Under the pieces are notes generated by a model that saw only the letters and a list, made by a program, of their open reading frames with translations, had not been told where the DNA came from and searched no databases. Position numbers and translations under genes: made by a program. DNA of 64,000 bases from Pontiella desulfatans (GTDB lineage Bacteria > Verrucomicrobiota > Kiritimatiellia > Kiritimatiellales > Pontiellaceae). The DNA lies in assembly GCF_900890425.1 (NCBI RefSeq), contig NZ_CAAHFG010000003.1, positions 1,054,001 through 1,118,000 on the forward strand. Reading direction: 5' to 3'. Shown piece after piece: positions 17,538 through 25,456 of the stretch (its first letter is position 1; each line of letters starts with the position of its first letter).

Positions 17538-17557
17538 CGCATAACCGCGGTTATGCG
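17538..17557. repeat. perfect 20-bp palindrome
   Basis: CGCATAACCGCGGTTATGCG reads identically on both strands with its centre at the SacII-like CCGCGG. Palindromes of this length without a spacer are typical binding sites for dimeric proteins. No gene start is adjacent, so the partner is unknown. Confidence 0.6.
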
Positions 17558-17704
17558 TTCGCGGTGCACATTTCGCTTTCTTGCACCCGGCTCGCTTAAA
17601 CAGAACCCATTCTGTTAAGTCCGCCTTGCTGCTCATTTCATTCGGGGGTTCCGGCTGTGGCAAGGCTCGCGCACTCCCACTTGCCAAAGCCTTCATCGGA
17701 TAAC

Positions 17705-18353
17705 TTCCAATCTCTGGAAAAAGGGGCAGCCCCCGGCGGGCGCCCGCTTCCCCCTCGGCCTTCGGCCTCACCCCTTTGCCCCATAGCGGTCACAGCTTCG
17801 GCTTACGCCTAACCCGCGCCAGCCCCGGCCCCTTCCTCCAGGTCCTTTACGTAGCGCTATGGCGGTCGGGCGGGGCGGTCGTGGTCGCGTGGTTTCGGCT
17901 ATCGCCTGCACCCACCGCATCCCCCTCCCGCCCGGCCATGGCGCGCCCATCTCGCAAGCTCGCTGGCCACGCCCAAGGCCCCCGCCCGGGAACCGGGGCA
18001 CCTCGCGCTCGGGTTTTTTAATTATCGCGCTCCGGAACGGCCGCCCTGCGGCTACCCTGCGGGGCAAGTGGGACTTCCAGACATTGGAAACTTTGGTTTT
18101 CCAACCATTGGAACTTTTCCCAGGGAGAGGGATGATCTCGCGCTAAGACGCGAAGAACGGAGTGGGGCCCCAAGCGACGTTTCAATCCGTTTCAAAACTT
18201 CCAATCATTGGAACTTTTGCCCCGGAGGTTTCCAACCATTGGACACAAGCTTGCGCAGTGAGGCTTCCCGAAGGCGAAGCAACGACCAGCGGGAGTGGCA
18301 CAAAAGGTTTCCCCCGGACCCCCTTCCAAAAAAAAAGTTTCCAATGCCTGGAA
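17705..18353. repeat. six copies of palindrome TTCCA-N5-TGGAA
   Basis: Copies begin at 17705, 18075, 18099, 18199, 18230 (last base mismatched) and 18339. The commonest forms are TTCCAACCATTGGAA and TTCCAATCATTGGAA. Five of the six lie within 280 bases. They occur only inside the gene-poor part of the element, so they may be binding sites or a short mobile palindrome that spreads in non-coding DNA. Confidence 0.65.
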
Positions 18354-18568
18354 AATTTCGCCCGAGCGGCGCGAGGCCGAGCAGAGCGAAGCGAGCCGGC
18401 GGCGAAGCCAAACCGGATGGTTTCCCCCCGGAGGGACCCCCCTTCCAGCGCTGCGCGTGCGCTCCGCGCCCCTGCATTTCCCTGCACTTTGCAGGGATTC
18501 TACACCCCTTTGCCCCTGTTAATCCCTGTTATTAACAGTCGAATGAAACCGTCTGCAACATGCGGCGG

Positions 18569-19879
18569 TTAAGCAGCCATTTCGTCGAGAATCTTTTCAA
18601 TCTTTCTGACCAGTTCCTTCTTTTTCATTGAACCGGCCTGAGCGATCAGTTCCTGTAATCGTGTTGTGTGGGATTTCTTCTTCGTTGTCCTGCCGGTCAT
18701 CATTTCGGGCAGGGCGGTTTCCAGGGCTTCGCGGAAATCCTCGCGACCGGGGTGGAAGTAGTGCTTCAACACGATGTTGACGGTGGAGTGGCCGGTTACA
18801 CGTCGTACGAGCTCCATCGGAACTCCGGCTGTCAGAGCCATGGTAATCCACGTTGTTCGTAACGAGTGGAAATCCTTGACGCTGGCCATGCGCTTCGTGT
18901 TCTGTCGCATAACATGCGTATCCGTGATTTCCGCATCTTTCAACGCCTGTTTGAATACTGCGGTTATTTTGTCGGCATCTTGTATGTAGATAGCCGCTGC
19001 TTCGGGAAAGACGTATTCTCCATTTTTGGGGCGCCGTTCCAGTTCCTTTCGCAACAACTGGAACAGGGGGATTTCGGCATACTCTCCGGTCTTTGATGTT
19101 TTGACATTGATAAAACCGTTCGCGAGATCCACGGCTTCCCATTTCAATAGGCAGCAATCACCCCGGCGCATGGCAGTGCACATGCCCGTTATGATTACAG
19201 GGCGTATGACTTTGTTGGCATGCTTCAGGATGGCGGCCAATTCTGCTTCAGAGAACGGTTTGCGATGGACCGTGTTCAGTGGCTGGTAGGGAATGCCGGC
19301 GAATGGGTTGGAGAGTATTCCCGCTTCGGTCGCAACCTGCTCGAACAGGCTCCTGACAACCGAAAGTTTGATGTTATGGCTGGCGCCTGAGTAGGGAATC
19401 TCCTTGAGATGCTTTACCCATGCGAGGGCCATTTTGCGGGTAACCTGTGAAAGGTATTTCACTTGCGGGTGGTTTTCCTGGATATATTCCCTGAACCTTC
19501 GGATGTTGGCTTTTTGAACAGCGGTCTGCTGTGCTGAACGTTTCCGTTTTGCGGGTAATAGTTCCCAGCGCTCCTCCATCTCGGTTAACTCGATCTGTTG
19601 GATACCTCCGCCGGATTTTATTTCATACAATTCCTTTAGGTGATGTTCCGCCGCCTTTTGGCTGACGGCTTCTTTCCTCAGCTCATCCAGTTTGAGCTGT
19701 GCACGCATCCGCGAGCGTTCAAACGCCGTATCTCCCGGTTGCTTCAATGAAGACGGAACGGTTCCCGCCACTTTGACCCCAAGGTTTACGCACTTTGATT
19801 TCCCTTCGACGGTGAAGCGGCCATACCACCACTTCGAACTCAATGAACCGTTTTTCTTTCTGGTGACTTCTACACCCAT
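18569..19879 (-). CDS. tyrosine recombinase / integrase
   Basis: A 436-residue phage-type integrase. ATG at 19879 is chosen over the upstream frame opening because AGGAG lies six bases before it. Residues 1-30 form the arm-type DNA-binding start (SSKWWYGRF), an SAM-like core-binding domain covers about 95-200, and the catalytic domain follows. Catalytic residues are visible: Arg238 in CTAMRRGD, Lys263 in VKTSKTGE, His338 and Arg341 in FHSLRTTW, His364 in VTGHST, and the nucleophile Tyr374 in KHYFHP. A Lys-rich tail ends the protein. It would insert and excise the element holding the primase-helicase. It is convergent with the rest of the element. Confidence 0.92.
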   Translation of the reverse strand: MGVEVTRKKNGSLSSKWWYGRFTVEGKSKCVNLGVKVAGTVPSSLKQPGDTAFERSRMRAQLKLDELRKEAVSQKAAEHHLKELYEIKSGGGIQQIELTEMEERWELLPAKRKRSAQQTAVQKANIRRFREYIQENHPQVKYLSQVTRKMALAWVKHLKEIPYSGASHNIKLSVVRSLFEQVATEAGILSNPFAGIPYQPLNTVHRKPFSEAELAAILKHANKVIRPVIITGMCTAMRRGDCCLLKWEAVDLANGFINVKTSKTGEYAEIPLFQLLRKELERRPKNGEYVFPEAAAIYIQDADKITAVFKQALKDAEITDTHVMRQNTKRMASVKDFHSLRTTWITMALTAGVPMELVRRVTGHSTVNIVLKHYFHPGREDFREALETALPEMMTGRTTKKKSHTTRLQELIAQAGSMKKKELVRKIEKILDEMAA

Positions 19880-20377
19880 GACGATCTCCTGCTTAATGTT
19901 TCGATTTGCAATGCCCTCATACAAAGAGGGCGTTTCAAACCGGCAGACCCGAAGTTTCCCCCGAAGTCTGGTCCGGTGCAGGTAGATAAAGAAATGTTTC
20001 CTATTCGCAACATACTTTAGGTAAGTGCTTTACAGTAGATGTCTTGGTCGGATTCACCCCGTCATCCGTTTGAATTGCCATCCTGATCGTACCGATCCGA
20101 ATGGAGAGTCATTTTTAGAAGGTTCGCATCGCTATCCAACCGGGCCGACCATTTTTTCTAACGGCGAACTCAATGCGAGTTCGCCTTTTTCATTTTTACG
20201 CGAGTTTTCCCCAGTAAATGCGGTATTCGCCACGTTCTCCTCCTTTTCAAAACCCCAGTACCTAATGTCTGTTGCTGCCTTTTTAGCAACATTTCTCCGC
20301 TCGCTCTCCGTTTCTCTGCGAGTTCGACCCCTGTTTTTTCGACTGGTAGGCTTTCTAGATGGAAAAGCGAACTTTTT
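19880..20377. other. intergenic region between integrase and Fic gene
   Basis: No tRNA or convincing gene is visible. A + strand frame at 20025-20390 lacks a ribosome-binding site and crosses a terminator. The right attachment site of the element probably lies here, upstream of the integrase, but I found no direct repeat matching the left side. Confidence 0.35.
20163..20190 (+). terminator. Rho-independent terminator
   Basis: A nine-pair perfect stem, GGCGAACTC and GAGTTCGCC, with loop AATGC, is followed by TTTTT at 20186-20190. It points along the + strand although no + strand gene ends nearby, so it may terminate a small RNA or a transcript left from before the element inserted. Confidence 0.65.
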
Positions 20378-20450
20378 GGGCTATATATAGCTTTTATATA
20401 GCCCATATAATGATTATATATGAGCTATATTAAAAGGGGCTATAGCTCAT
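20378..20450 (+). promoter_or_regulatory. promoter and two nested inverted repeats controlling the Fic gene
   Basis: A perfect -10 box TATAAT is at 20406-20411. A ten-base inverted repeat GGGCTATATA/TATATAGCCC (20378-20404) covers the -35 to spacer region. A second, ATGAGCTATA/TATAGCTCAT (20420-20450), covers the expected transcription start and the first two bases of the ATG at 20449, with AAAAGGGG as ribosome-binding site in its spacer. Both share the half-site GRGCTATA. This looks like a repressor operator; the RNA form could also hide the start codon. Confidence 0.65.
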
Positions 20451-21564
20451 GAAATGGAATTGGGAACTGCCGGACTGGCCAAATTTTGAATATGATAAAT
20501 CTGCGTTTGCGGCGATGGAGTCCAGGTTTCTGACTTCATCGGGTATTTTGTTGGGCTCTTACAAACACCTTGATGAGAGTGAGAAAACTGCACTCAAAAT
20601 TGAGCTGATGAGCGAGGAAGCACTGAAGACGTCGGAGATAGAAGGGGAATACCTGAATAGGGAGAGTCTGCAATCCTCGATTCGGCATCAGTTTGGGCTG
20701 CCGACGGAGCATGGCCGGATTCCTCCGGCGGAGCAGGGCGTCGCGGAAATGACGGTCAATCTTTACGAAACCTGGAAGAAGGCGCTGTCTAACAAAGTTC
20801 TGTTTAAATGGCATTCCCTGCTTATGAGCGGCCGACGTGATATTGTTGATGCAGGCTGTTATCGGACATCCGGCGATCCAATGCAGGTGGTGTCCGGTCA
20901 CGTTGGTAAACGTAAGGTGCATTTTGAGGCTCCGCCATCGGATCGGATGCAGCCGGAGATGAATGGTTTCATACAGTGGTTCAACCAAACTGCACCAAAC
21001 GGTGAGCAGCCGTTGTCTGCCTTGATTCGGTCGGGTATCGCTCATCTCTATTTTGTGAGCATTCATCCGTTTGAAGACGGCAATGGCCGGGTTGGCCGCG
21101 CCATATCCGAGAAAGCCCTTTCGCAGAACCTAGGGCAGCCAACGTTGATCGCATTGGCACGAACTATCGAAGCCAAACGAAAAGATTACTATGCGGCGTT
21201 GGAGCGTGCGAATCGGAAGCTGGAAGTTACTGAGTGGCTTCATTATTTCGCTGAGACCATTTTGGAGGCGCAGGCTTACACGATCCGGTGCGTTGATTTT
21301 CTCATCGAGAAGGCTCGTTTCTTTGATCGCTTGGGTGATCAATTGAACGCCCGTCAGCATAAGGTTCTCGTTCGTATGTTTGCCGAGGGGTTGGAAGGGT
21401 TTAAAGGCGGCTTAAGTGCCGAAAACTACATCAGCATTGCCAAGACCTCCGCATCGACCGCGACACGTGATCTTAAGGATTTGGTGGAGAAGGGCGCGCT
21501 ATCCCGCACCGGCGAACTCAAACACACCCGATATCATCTGAACATGCAGAGTTTCCAATCTTAA
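20449..21564 (+). CDS. Fic-domain AMP-transferase with N-terminal inhibitory helix and C-terminal winged helix
   Basis: A 371-residue Fic protein. The N-terminus resembles the DUF4172-type Fic extension and carries the inhibitory motif TSEIEG (Thr61, Glu65, Gly66), which in class II Fic proteins blocks ATP binding until relieved. The active-site motif HPFEDGNGRVGR begins at His206, and all residues needed for nucleotidyl transfer are present. A C-terminal winged helix (about 300-371, with SASTATRDLKDLVEKGAL) suggests DNA binding. Such proteins transfer AMP to Ser, Thr or Tyr of target proteins; the target is unknown. The inverted repeats over its start suggest self-regulation. A degraded HipA fragment lies downstream, so the area has a toxin-antitoxin flavour. 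Confidence 0.88.
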   Translation: MKWNWELPDWPNFEYDKSAFAAMESRFLTSSGILLGSYKHLDESEKTALKIELMSEEALKTSEIEGEYLNRESLQSSIRHQFGLPTEHGRIPPAEQGVAEMTVNLYETWKKALSNKVLFKWHSLLMSGRRDIVDAGCYRTSGDPMQVVSGHVGKRKVHFEAPPSDRMQPEMNGFIQWFNQTAPNGEQPLSALIRSGIAHLYFVSIHPFEDGNGRVGRAISEKALSQNLGQPTLIALARTIEAKRKDYYAALERANRKLEVTEWLHYFAETILEAQAYTIRCVDFLIEKARFFDRLGDQLNARQHKVLVRMFAEGLEGFKGGLSAENYISIAKTSASTATRDLKDLVEKGALSRTGELKHTRYHLNMQSFQS

Positions 21565-22155
21565 CTATGGGTATGACGCCCAAGTTCGGCATCACACCTG
21601 TTGGCAAGCATGTCAACCCGGCTGGAATCATGAGTGGTCAAGTAATGTTGGCATGTTAAAGGAAAAAGCGCCGGAGGTAGTTCCCTGAGCCGGAGGTTAT
21701 CGATTTTGCCAGTTTATTCTGGGCTCCGGCCAAGGAGAGGCGGGCTTCCACCTCCCCGGCAAGAAGGAATTTATTAGGCAGGGTGCCGAGAATGGTTTCA
21801 AGTTCCTTTGACTGACGTGACAGGACGACGGCTGCCGCGACGAAGAATACCTCCTCCATCTGAATATCTACGACCTACCTCATCTGGCAACGCGACGGGA
21901 TCTCTGAGCCGCACTTCCGTGAACAACCTTTTTTTGTGGCTTGACGGCAGAGCGAGCGCAAATAAATGACACAGTGTATCCGTTCAGGTGTGACATTTTT
22001 TCACGCGCTATCTCGTTCGTTTTTTCAAGAAATGGCGATTTCATTTGGAAAAACAACCAATCCTCCGTTGGCACATTTTTTGATAATGGGCGGTTGAAGC
22101 CATTGGGCGCACTTCCGCGATGGGCGCGGGAGTGGAAACGAAAGGAATACAGATC
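21565..22155. other. intergenic region with HipA fragment, before heat-shock genes
   Basis: Apart from the HipA remnant on the - strand (21656-21859), no gene is visible. The part from 21880 to 22150 should contain the promoter of the Hsp20 operon, but no clear sigma-70, sigma-32 or CIRCE site was recognised. Confidence 0.4.
21656..21859 (-). pseudogene. HipA-like kinase fragment
   Basis: A 67-codon frame with the HipA signature RLSLAGAQNKLA, which in full-length HipA precedes the ATP-binding kinase core. The product ends about 20 residues later (GNYLRRFFL) and lacks the catalytic domain, so it cannot be an active toxin. No HipB antitoxin is next to it. It is a remnant of a HipBA-type toxin-antitoxin locus. 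Confidence 0.6.
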
Positions 22156-22590
22156 ATGTACTGGAACGATTCAAGATCATGGAGCCCGTTCGAAGAGCTT
22201 CGCGGCCTTCAACGGGAAATGAACCGTCTGTTCGACGGATACGATGGCGGGACTGCCATGTCCCGCTTCCCGGCACTCAACGTGTGGGGCAATGCCGACA
22301 GCGCCGTCGTCACGGCCGAGCTGCCTGGACTGGAAACGAAAGACCTCGACCTGAGCGTGGTCAACAACCAGCTCACGATCAAGGGCGAGCGCAAGGGCGA
22401 CAAGCCGGCGGAGGATGCGGTCTGCCACCGTAGCGAGCGCGACACCGGTAAGTTCGTGCGCACCGTGCGCCTCCCCTTCGCGGTCGAGAACGACAAGGTG
22501 ACCGCCAACTATGAAAACGGGGTGCTGACGGTGGTGATGCCTCGGCACGAGGCCACCAAACCCAAGCGCATTGAAATCAAAACATCCTAA
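22156..22590 (+). CDS. Hsp20 family small heat-shock protein (first of three)
   Basis: A 144-residue small heat-shock protein. ATG 22156 is chosen because AAAGGA at 22141-22146 precedes it, and the protein then starts MYWNDSRSWSPFEELRGLQ, a normal Hsp20 N-terminus. The alpha-crystallin domain spans about residues 40-135, with ADSAVVTAELPG at its start and the conserved YENGVLTV (A-x-x-x-G-V-L type) near the end. The C-terminal KRIEIK provides the I-x-I-type anchoring motif. It holds unfolding proteins for refolding by ATP-dependent chaperones. The second Hsp20 gene follows 13 bases after the stop. Confidence 0.92.
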   Translation: MYWNDSRSWSPFEELRGLQREMNRLFDGYDGGTAMSRFPALNVWGNADSAVVTAELPGLETKDLDLSVVNNQLTIKGERKGDKPAEDAVCHRSERDTGKFVRTVRLPFAVENDKVTANYENGVLTVVMPRHEATKPKRIEIKTS

Positions 22591-22603
22591 GGAGGTATGC
22601 ATC

Positions 22604-23005
22604 ATGAAAGACAACAAGGAAAAAGCCCTCGAAAAGATGGATCGCAACGAACTTGAACCCACGCGAGACGCCAAGGTGTTTGTCCCCGCAACGGACATCT
22701 ACGAAAAGGATGATGCCATCCTTGTCCGCTGCGACATGCCCGGCGTAGCGCAGGATCAGGTCGATATCCGGCTCGACAACACCGAGCTGGAAATCACCGG
22801 AACCCAGGCTGCCGCCAAGCCCGATGGGGTGGACCTGCTGACGGGGGAATACCAAACCGGCGTCTTCCGCCGCAAGTTCAACGTGCCGCAACTGATCGAC
22901 CGCGACAAAATCCGCGCCCGGTTGCACAACGGGGTGCTCGATATCGAGCTGCCCAAGGCCGAACAGGCCAAGCCGCGCAAGATAGAAATCTCAACCGGAG
23001 GATAA
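22604..23005 (+). CDS. Hsp20 family small heat-shock protein (second of three)
   Basis: A 133-residue small heat-shock protein with a perfect AAGGAGGT ribosome-binding site at 22589-22596 overlapping the end of the previous gene. The alpha-crystallin domain begins at VPATDIYEKDDAILVRCDM and contains the LHNGVLDIELPK strand. The end KIEISTGG has the I-x-I motif. It is shorter at the N-terminus than its neighbours, which usually changes oligomer size. Tandem copies of different length suggest hetero-oligomers. It is co-transcribed with the genes on both sides. Confidence 0.92.
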   Translation: MKDNKEKALEKMDRNELEPTRDAKVFVPATDIYEKDDAILVRCDMPGVAQDQVDIRLDNTELEITGTQAAAKPDGVDLLTGEYQTGVFRRKFNVPQLIDRDKIRARLHNGVLDIELPKAEQAKPRKIEISTGG

Positions 23006-23024
23006 TGCAAGGAGGTGTGTTGAT

Positions 23025-23483
23025 ATGAAAGACAAGTTGGTTCCTTGGAAAAAGCGCGACGAACATCCGTTCGACTTGCTCCACCGGGAGATCAATGACC
23101 TGTTCGATGTCTACTACCACGGATTTGGAGGCCGTGCCCGTCGGTTCGCGGGGGATACCGGCTACGAAGTCTCGGAAACCGATGATGAAATCCGCGTCAA
23201 GGCCGAGCTTCCGGGGATGGAAGAGAAGGATATTGAAGTCACGATCGATGAAGAAGTCCTGACCATCCGCGGTGAACGCCAGGAACAGCACGAGGAAAAA
23301 AAGCGGAACTACCGGGTCTCTGAAATGAGCCACGGCAGTTTCTTCCGCTCCTTTCCGCTACGGGTGGCGATCGACCGCAACAAGGTCAAGGCCAAGTTCA
23401 AGCGCGGCGTGCTCACACTGACGTTGCCGAAGACGGAACAGGCCAAGACCGCGAGCAAGCGTATTCCCATCAGTACCGATTAA
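23025..23483 (+). CDS. Hsp20 family small heat-shock protein (third of three)
   Basis: A 152-residue small heat-shock protein with a perfect AAGGAGGT ribosome-binding site. It has a charged N-terminus (KKRDEHPFDLLHREINDLFD), an alpha-crystallin domain from about residue 42 (YEVSETDDEIRVKAELPGM), the FKRGVLTLTLPK strand, and the ending KRIPIS with an I-x-I motif. It completes a three-gene Hsp20 array. A GC hairpin of nine pairs follows before the YggT gene. Confidence 0.92.
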   Translation: MKDKLVPWKKRDEHPFDLLHREINDLFDVYYHGFGGRARRFAGDTGYEVSETDDEIRVKAELPGMEEKDIEVTIDEEVLTIRGERQEQHEEKKRNYRVSEMSHGSFFRSFPLRVAIDRNKVKAKFKRGVLTLTLPKTEQAKTASKRIPISTD

Positions 23484-23493
23484 CACATGGGAC

Positions 23494-23517
23494 GGGCGGG
23501 GCTCGCACGCCCCGCCC
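23494..23517 (+). repeat. GC-rich hairpin between Hsp20 and YggT genes
   Basis: GGGCGGGGC pairs with GCCCCGCCC over nine perfect pairs with a six-base loop. No T-run follows on the + strand, so it is more likely an mRNA-stabilising or partial attenuation hairpin within the operon than a terminator. Confidence 0.5.
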
Positions 23518-23546
23518 TCGGATCAAACCATTGGAGATGAAGGACA

Positions 23547-23825
23547 ATGACAATGCTGTTGGCAAGATTGGTTCACTATGGATTCGGCCTCTACAATCTG
23601 GGGTTGCTGGCCTATGTGCTCTGCACGTGGTTCGCGCATCCCGCGGCCGATGGCCTGCGGTCGTGGCTTTCCCGCTGGTACGAACCGCTCCTTGCACCGA
23701 TCCGGCGGTGGATCCCCTCCCCGCAGTTCGGATGCACGGCCGTGGACTTGAGCCCACTTGTGCTCTATATCGGGTTGGGCTTGCTCAAGTCCGCCATCCT
23801 GTCGCTGTTGGTGCCGCCATTCTAG
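23547..23825 (+). CDS. YggT family membrane protein
   Basis: A 92-residue membrane protein of the YggT family, with two hydrophobic segments (about residues 8-30 and 67-90) around the signature WYEPLLAPIRRWIPSP and VDLSPLVLYIGL. YggT proteins are small inner-membrane proteins implicated in envelope or osmotic stress and cell-shape functions. ATG 23553 is an equally good start, with AAGGA eight bases before it. It is placed in a heat-shock operon after three Hsp20 genes, with a DnaJ remnant directly behind its stop codon. Confidence 0.82.
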   Translation: MTMLLARLVHYGFGLYNLGLLAYVLCTWFAHPAADGLRSWLSRWYEPLLAPIRRWIPSPQFGCTAVDLSPLVLYIGLGLLKSAILSLLVPPF

Positions 23826-24044
23826 AAACAAGGTTGGAACGATGGCCGTGCCTCGCTTAATATTCCTCCCGGCACGCAGCCCGGCCGCAAGTTCCGGCTT
23901 TGCGGAAAGGGACTCAGCAAGCCCGGCGGCGGACGGGGCGATGTCTACGCGGTGGTGAAGATCGTCGTGCCCCGCAATCCATCCGCCGAGGAAAAGAAGC
24001 TCTACAAAAAGCTTGCCGATCTCGCCAATGAAAAGCGGAATTAG
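23826..24044 (+). pseudogene. C-terminal fragment of a DnaJ/CbpA co-chaperone
   Basis: Directly after the YggT stop, and in the same frame, about 72 codons encode LNIPPGTQPGRKFRLCGKG, then LSKPGGGRGDVYAVVKIVVP and a charged end. This is the last part of the C-terminal substrate-binding domain of DnaJ or CbpA; the J-domain and most of the protein are missing. No start codon with a ribosome-binding site is visible, so it is probably an untranslated relic. A deletion that fused the YggT end to the DnaJ end would explain the shared frame. Its stop codon overlaps the complement of the kinase stop on the other strand. Confidence 0.7.
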
Positions 24045-25456
24045 TTTTTCTTCAAAGCCACCTTGCGCGGCAGAAGCAGGCTGAAGGTGGCTCCTTCGCC
24101 GGGATTGCTTTCCACCTGCACGGTGCCGCCGTGCGCCTCGGCGATGGCGCGCACCATGCTCAGTCCCAGCCCGAGCCCCGGCGTGCCGCGGCTGGGTTCG
24201 GCGCGGTAGAGCCGGTTCCAGATCTTTTCCATATCCTCTTCGCCGATGCCGCACCCCTGGTCTGAAACCCGAAGCACCACGTCCTGTTCGGACGAGCTTC
24301 CGCCAAGGGTCACCGTGGTGTTGGGGCCGCTGTATTTCAGGGCGTTGTCGACGAGGTTGGCCAGGCATTGGCGCAACCGCATCCGGTCGGCTTCGACGGT
24401 CAGGTAGGTCGGCACCTCGTTGCGCAATGCAATGTTCCGTTCCTCCGCCACGATGGCGTAGAGTTCGGTCACTTCGTCCGCCAGCTCGCGCAGGGCGCAG
24501 GATTCCGGCGCGAGCGCCATGCCGCCCGACCGGGCTTCGGCCAGATCCATCAGGGCGTTGAGCAGCTGCAGGATGCGTTCGGATTCCTCCATGCAGTCGG
24601 CCAGCGCCTCGCGTTGCACCCGCAGGTCGGGTTCGGCCTGCAGGGCGTGTTCGGCCGAGTTGCGCAGGTGGGTCATCGGGGTGCGCAGATCGTGGGCGAC
24701 ATGGTCGAGGGCTTCGCGCGAGCCTTCCACCAGTTTTTCATTCTGGTCGAGCACCTTGTTGAAGAGGGCTCCCAAAACCGCCAATTCGCCGCGTTGCCTT
24801 TGTTCCGGGACGCGCCGCTTCTGGTCGCCGGTGTCCACGATATGCTCGGCGGTATCCACCAATGCGCGCAAGGGGGAGAGCGCGCTGCGCGAAATCAGCC
24901 AACCGCCCAGCAGACTGACCAGCAGGGCGGGAAGCAGAATGCGAAGTCCGGTGCGCCGCAGGTGCGCCATGACGACCCGGCCGGTCGCATTGCTATGGCC
25001 GACCTGCAAATAGAATCCTCCGCTGAGCGGCTGCGTCCCGACCATCCAACTGCCCTCGGCTTCTTCCTGGGCGAGCATGTCCCAGCGCGATTTGCCGTGG
25101 ATGTCGCCGGCCTTCCGCATCTTCTGGTCGAGCAGGTTCCAAAGGGGGTGCGAGACGGTGATGAAGCGAACCTGGTTGTAGCGGTCGACGATGCGGACAA
25201 ATACCGGTTCAGTCTGGGTGACCGGTTGGCTGAAATAGTTAGCCAGCGCCGGTTCTCCGCCGTGCCGGTAGAGCGTGCTGAATTTTTCAACCTGCGCCTG
25301 GATCACATCGCGATCACGTTGTTGCATAATGCGGTCGACCCGTTGGTAGATCACGGTGAAAAGCACGGTGAACGATACGGCGAGAAAGACGGTGTAGAGC
25401 AGTGCGAGCCGGAAGGCGAGGGGCGAACGGCGCGGTTTAGTCGGCCTTGAGGACAT
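24041..25456 (-). CDS. sensor histidine kinase, heavy-metal/envelope-stress type
   Basis: A 471-residue two-component kinase. ATG 25456 is preferred over an upstream TTG. The first transmembrane helix spans about residues 15-37, a periplasmic sensor region 40-165, a second helix 170-190 and then a HAMP domain. The phospho-acceptor His255 lies in DHVAHDLRTPM. The ATPase part has the N box (LANLVDNALKYSG), DQGCGIG and GLGLGLSMV. The architecture is that of CusS/CopS-like sensors, but the signal is unknown. It overlaps the response regulator gene by 20 bases and lies next to the heat-shock island, so a stress signal is plausible. Confidence 0.9.
   Translation of the reverse strand: MSSRPTKPRRSPLAFRLALLYTVFLAVSFTVLFTVIYQRVDRIMQQRDRDVIQAQVEKFSTLYRHGGEPALANYFSQPVTQTEPVFVRIVDRYNQVRFITVSHPLWNLLDQKMRKAGDIHGKSRWDMLAQEEAEGSWMVGTQPLSGGFYLQVGHSNATGRVVMAHLRRTGLRILLPALLVSLLGGWLISRSALSPLRALVDTAEHIVDTGDQKRRVPEQRQRGELAVLGALFNKVLDQNEKLVEGSREALDHVAHDLRTPMTHLRNSAEHALQAEPDLRVQREALADCMEESERILQLLNALMDLAEARSGGMALAPESCALRELADEVTELYAIVAEERNIALRNEVPTYLTVEADRMRLRQCLANLVDNALKYSGPNTTVTLGGSSSEQDVVLRVSDQGCGIGEEDMEKIWNRLYRAEPSRGTPGLGLGLSMVRAIAEAHGGTVQVESNPGEGATFSLLLPRKVALKKN

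Larger units (their letters stand above)
16688..18568. other. 1.9-kb GC-rich hairpin-dense DNA without convincing genes
   Basis: Open frames cross this stretch on both strands, but their products are Pro/Arg/Ser-rich, lack ribosome-binding sites and change frame freely, so I do not call genes. The DNA is full of short hairpins, for example GGACGGG/CCCGTCC at 17001-17020, and has a perfect 20-bp palindrome at 17538-17557. Six copies of TTCCA-N5-TGGAA lie at 17705-18353. It could be decayed cargo of the element, a structured RNA locus or a repeat-rich spacer. Confidence 0.5.

Noticed and set aside
16665-17618. 317-residue frame in the GC-rich region
   Set aside because: Composition is Pro/Arg/Ser-rich, it overlaps the preceding gene, has no ribosome-binding site, and several equally long frames exist on both strands.
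18068-18535. 155-residue frame across the TTCCA-N5-TGGAA repeats
   Set aside because: The frame crosses five non-coding palindromes and has no protein-like composition.
20090-20160. possible tRNA 3' end (GGTTCGCATC followed by a CCGACCA-like end)
   Set aside because: The flanking bases do not form a T-arm or acceptor stem, and no matching 5' half is visible, so it is not supported as a tRNA or attachment site.
13421-20163. direct repeats marking the element's attachment sites
   Set aside because: I compared the DNA left of the primase-helicase with that upstream of the integrase by eye and found no shared sequence long enough to call.
20025-20390. 121-residue frame upstream of the Fic gene
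   Set aside because: It runs through a strong terminator and the operator region and lacks a ribosome-binding site.
22020-22150. sigma-32 or CIRCE-type promoter for the Hsp20 genes
   Set aside because: GATAAT at 22082 has no matching -35 box and no TTAGCACTC-type dyad is present.
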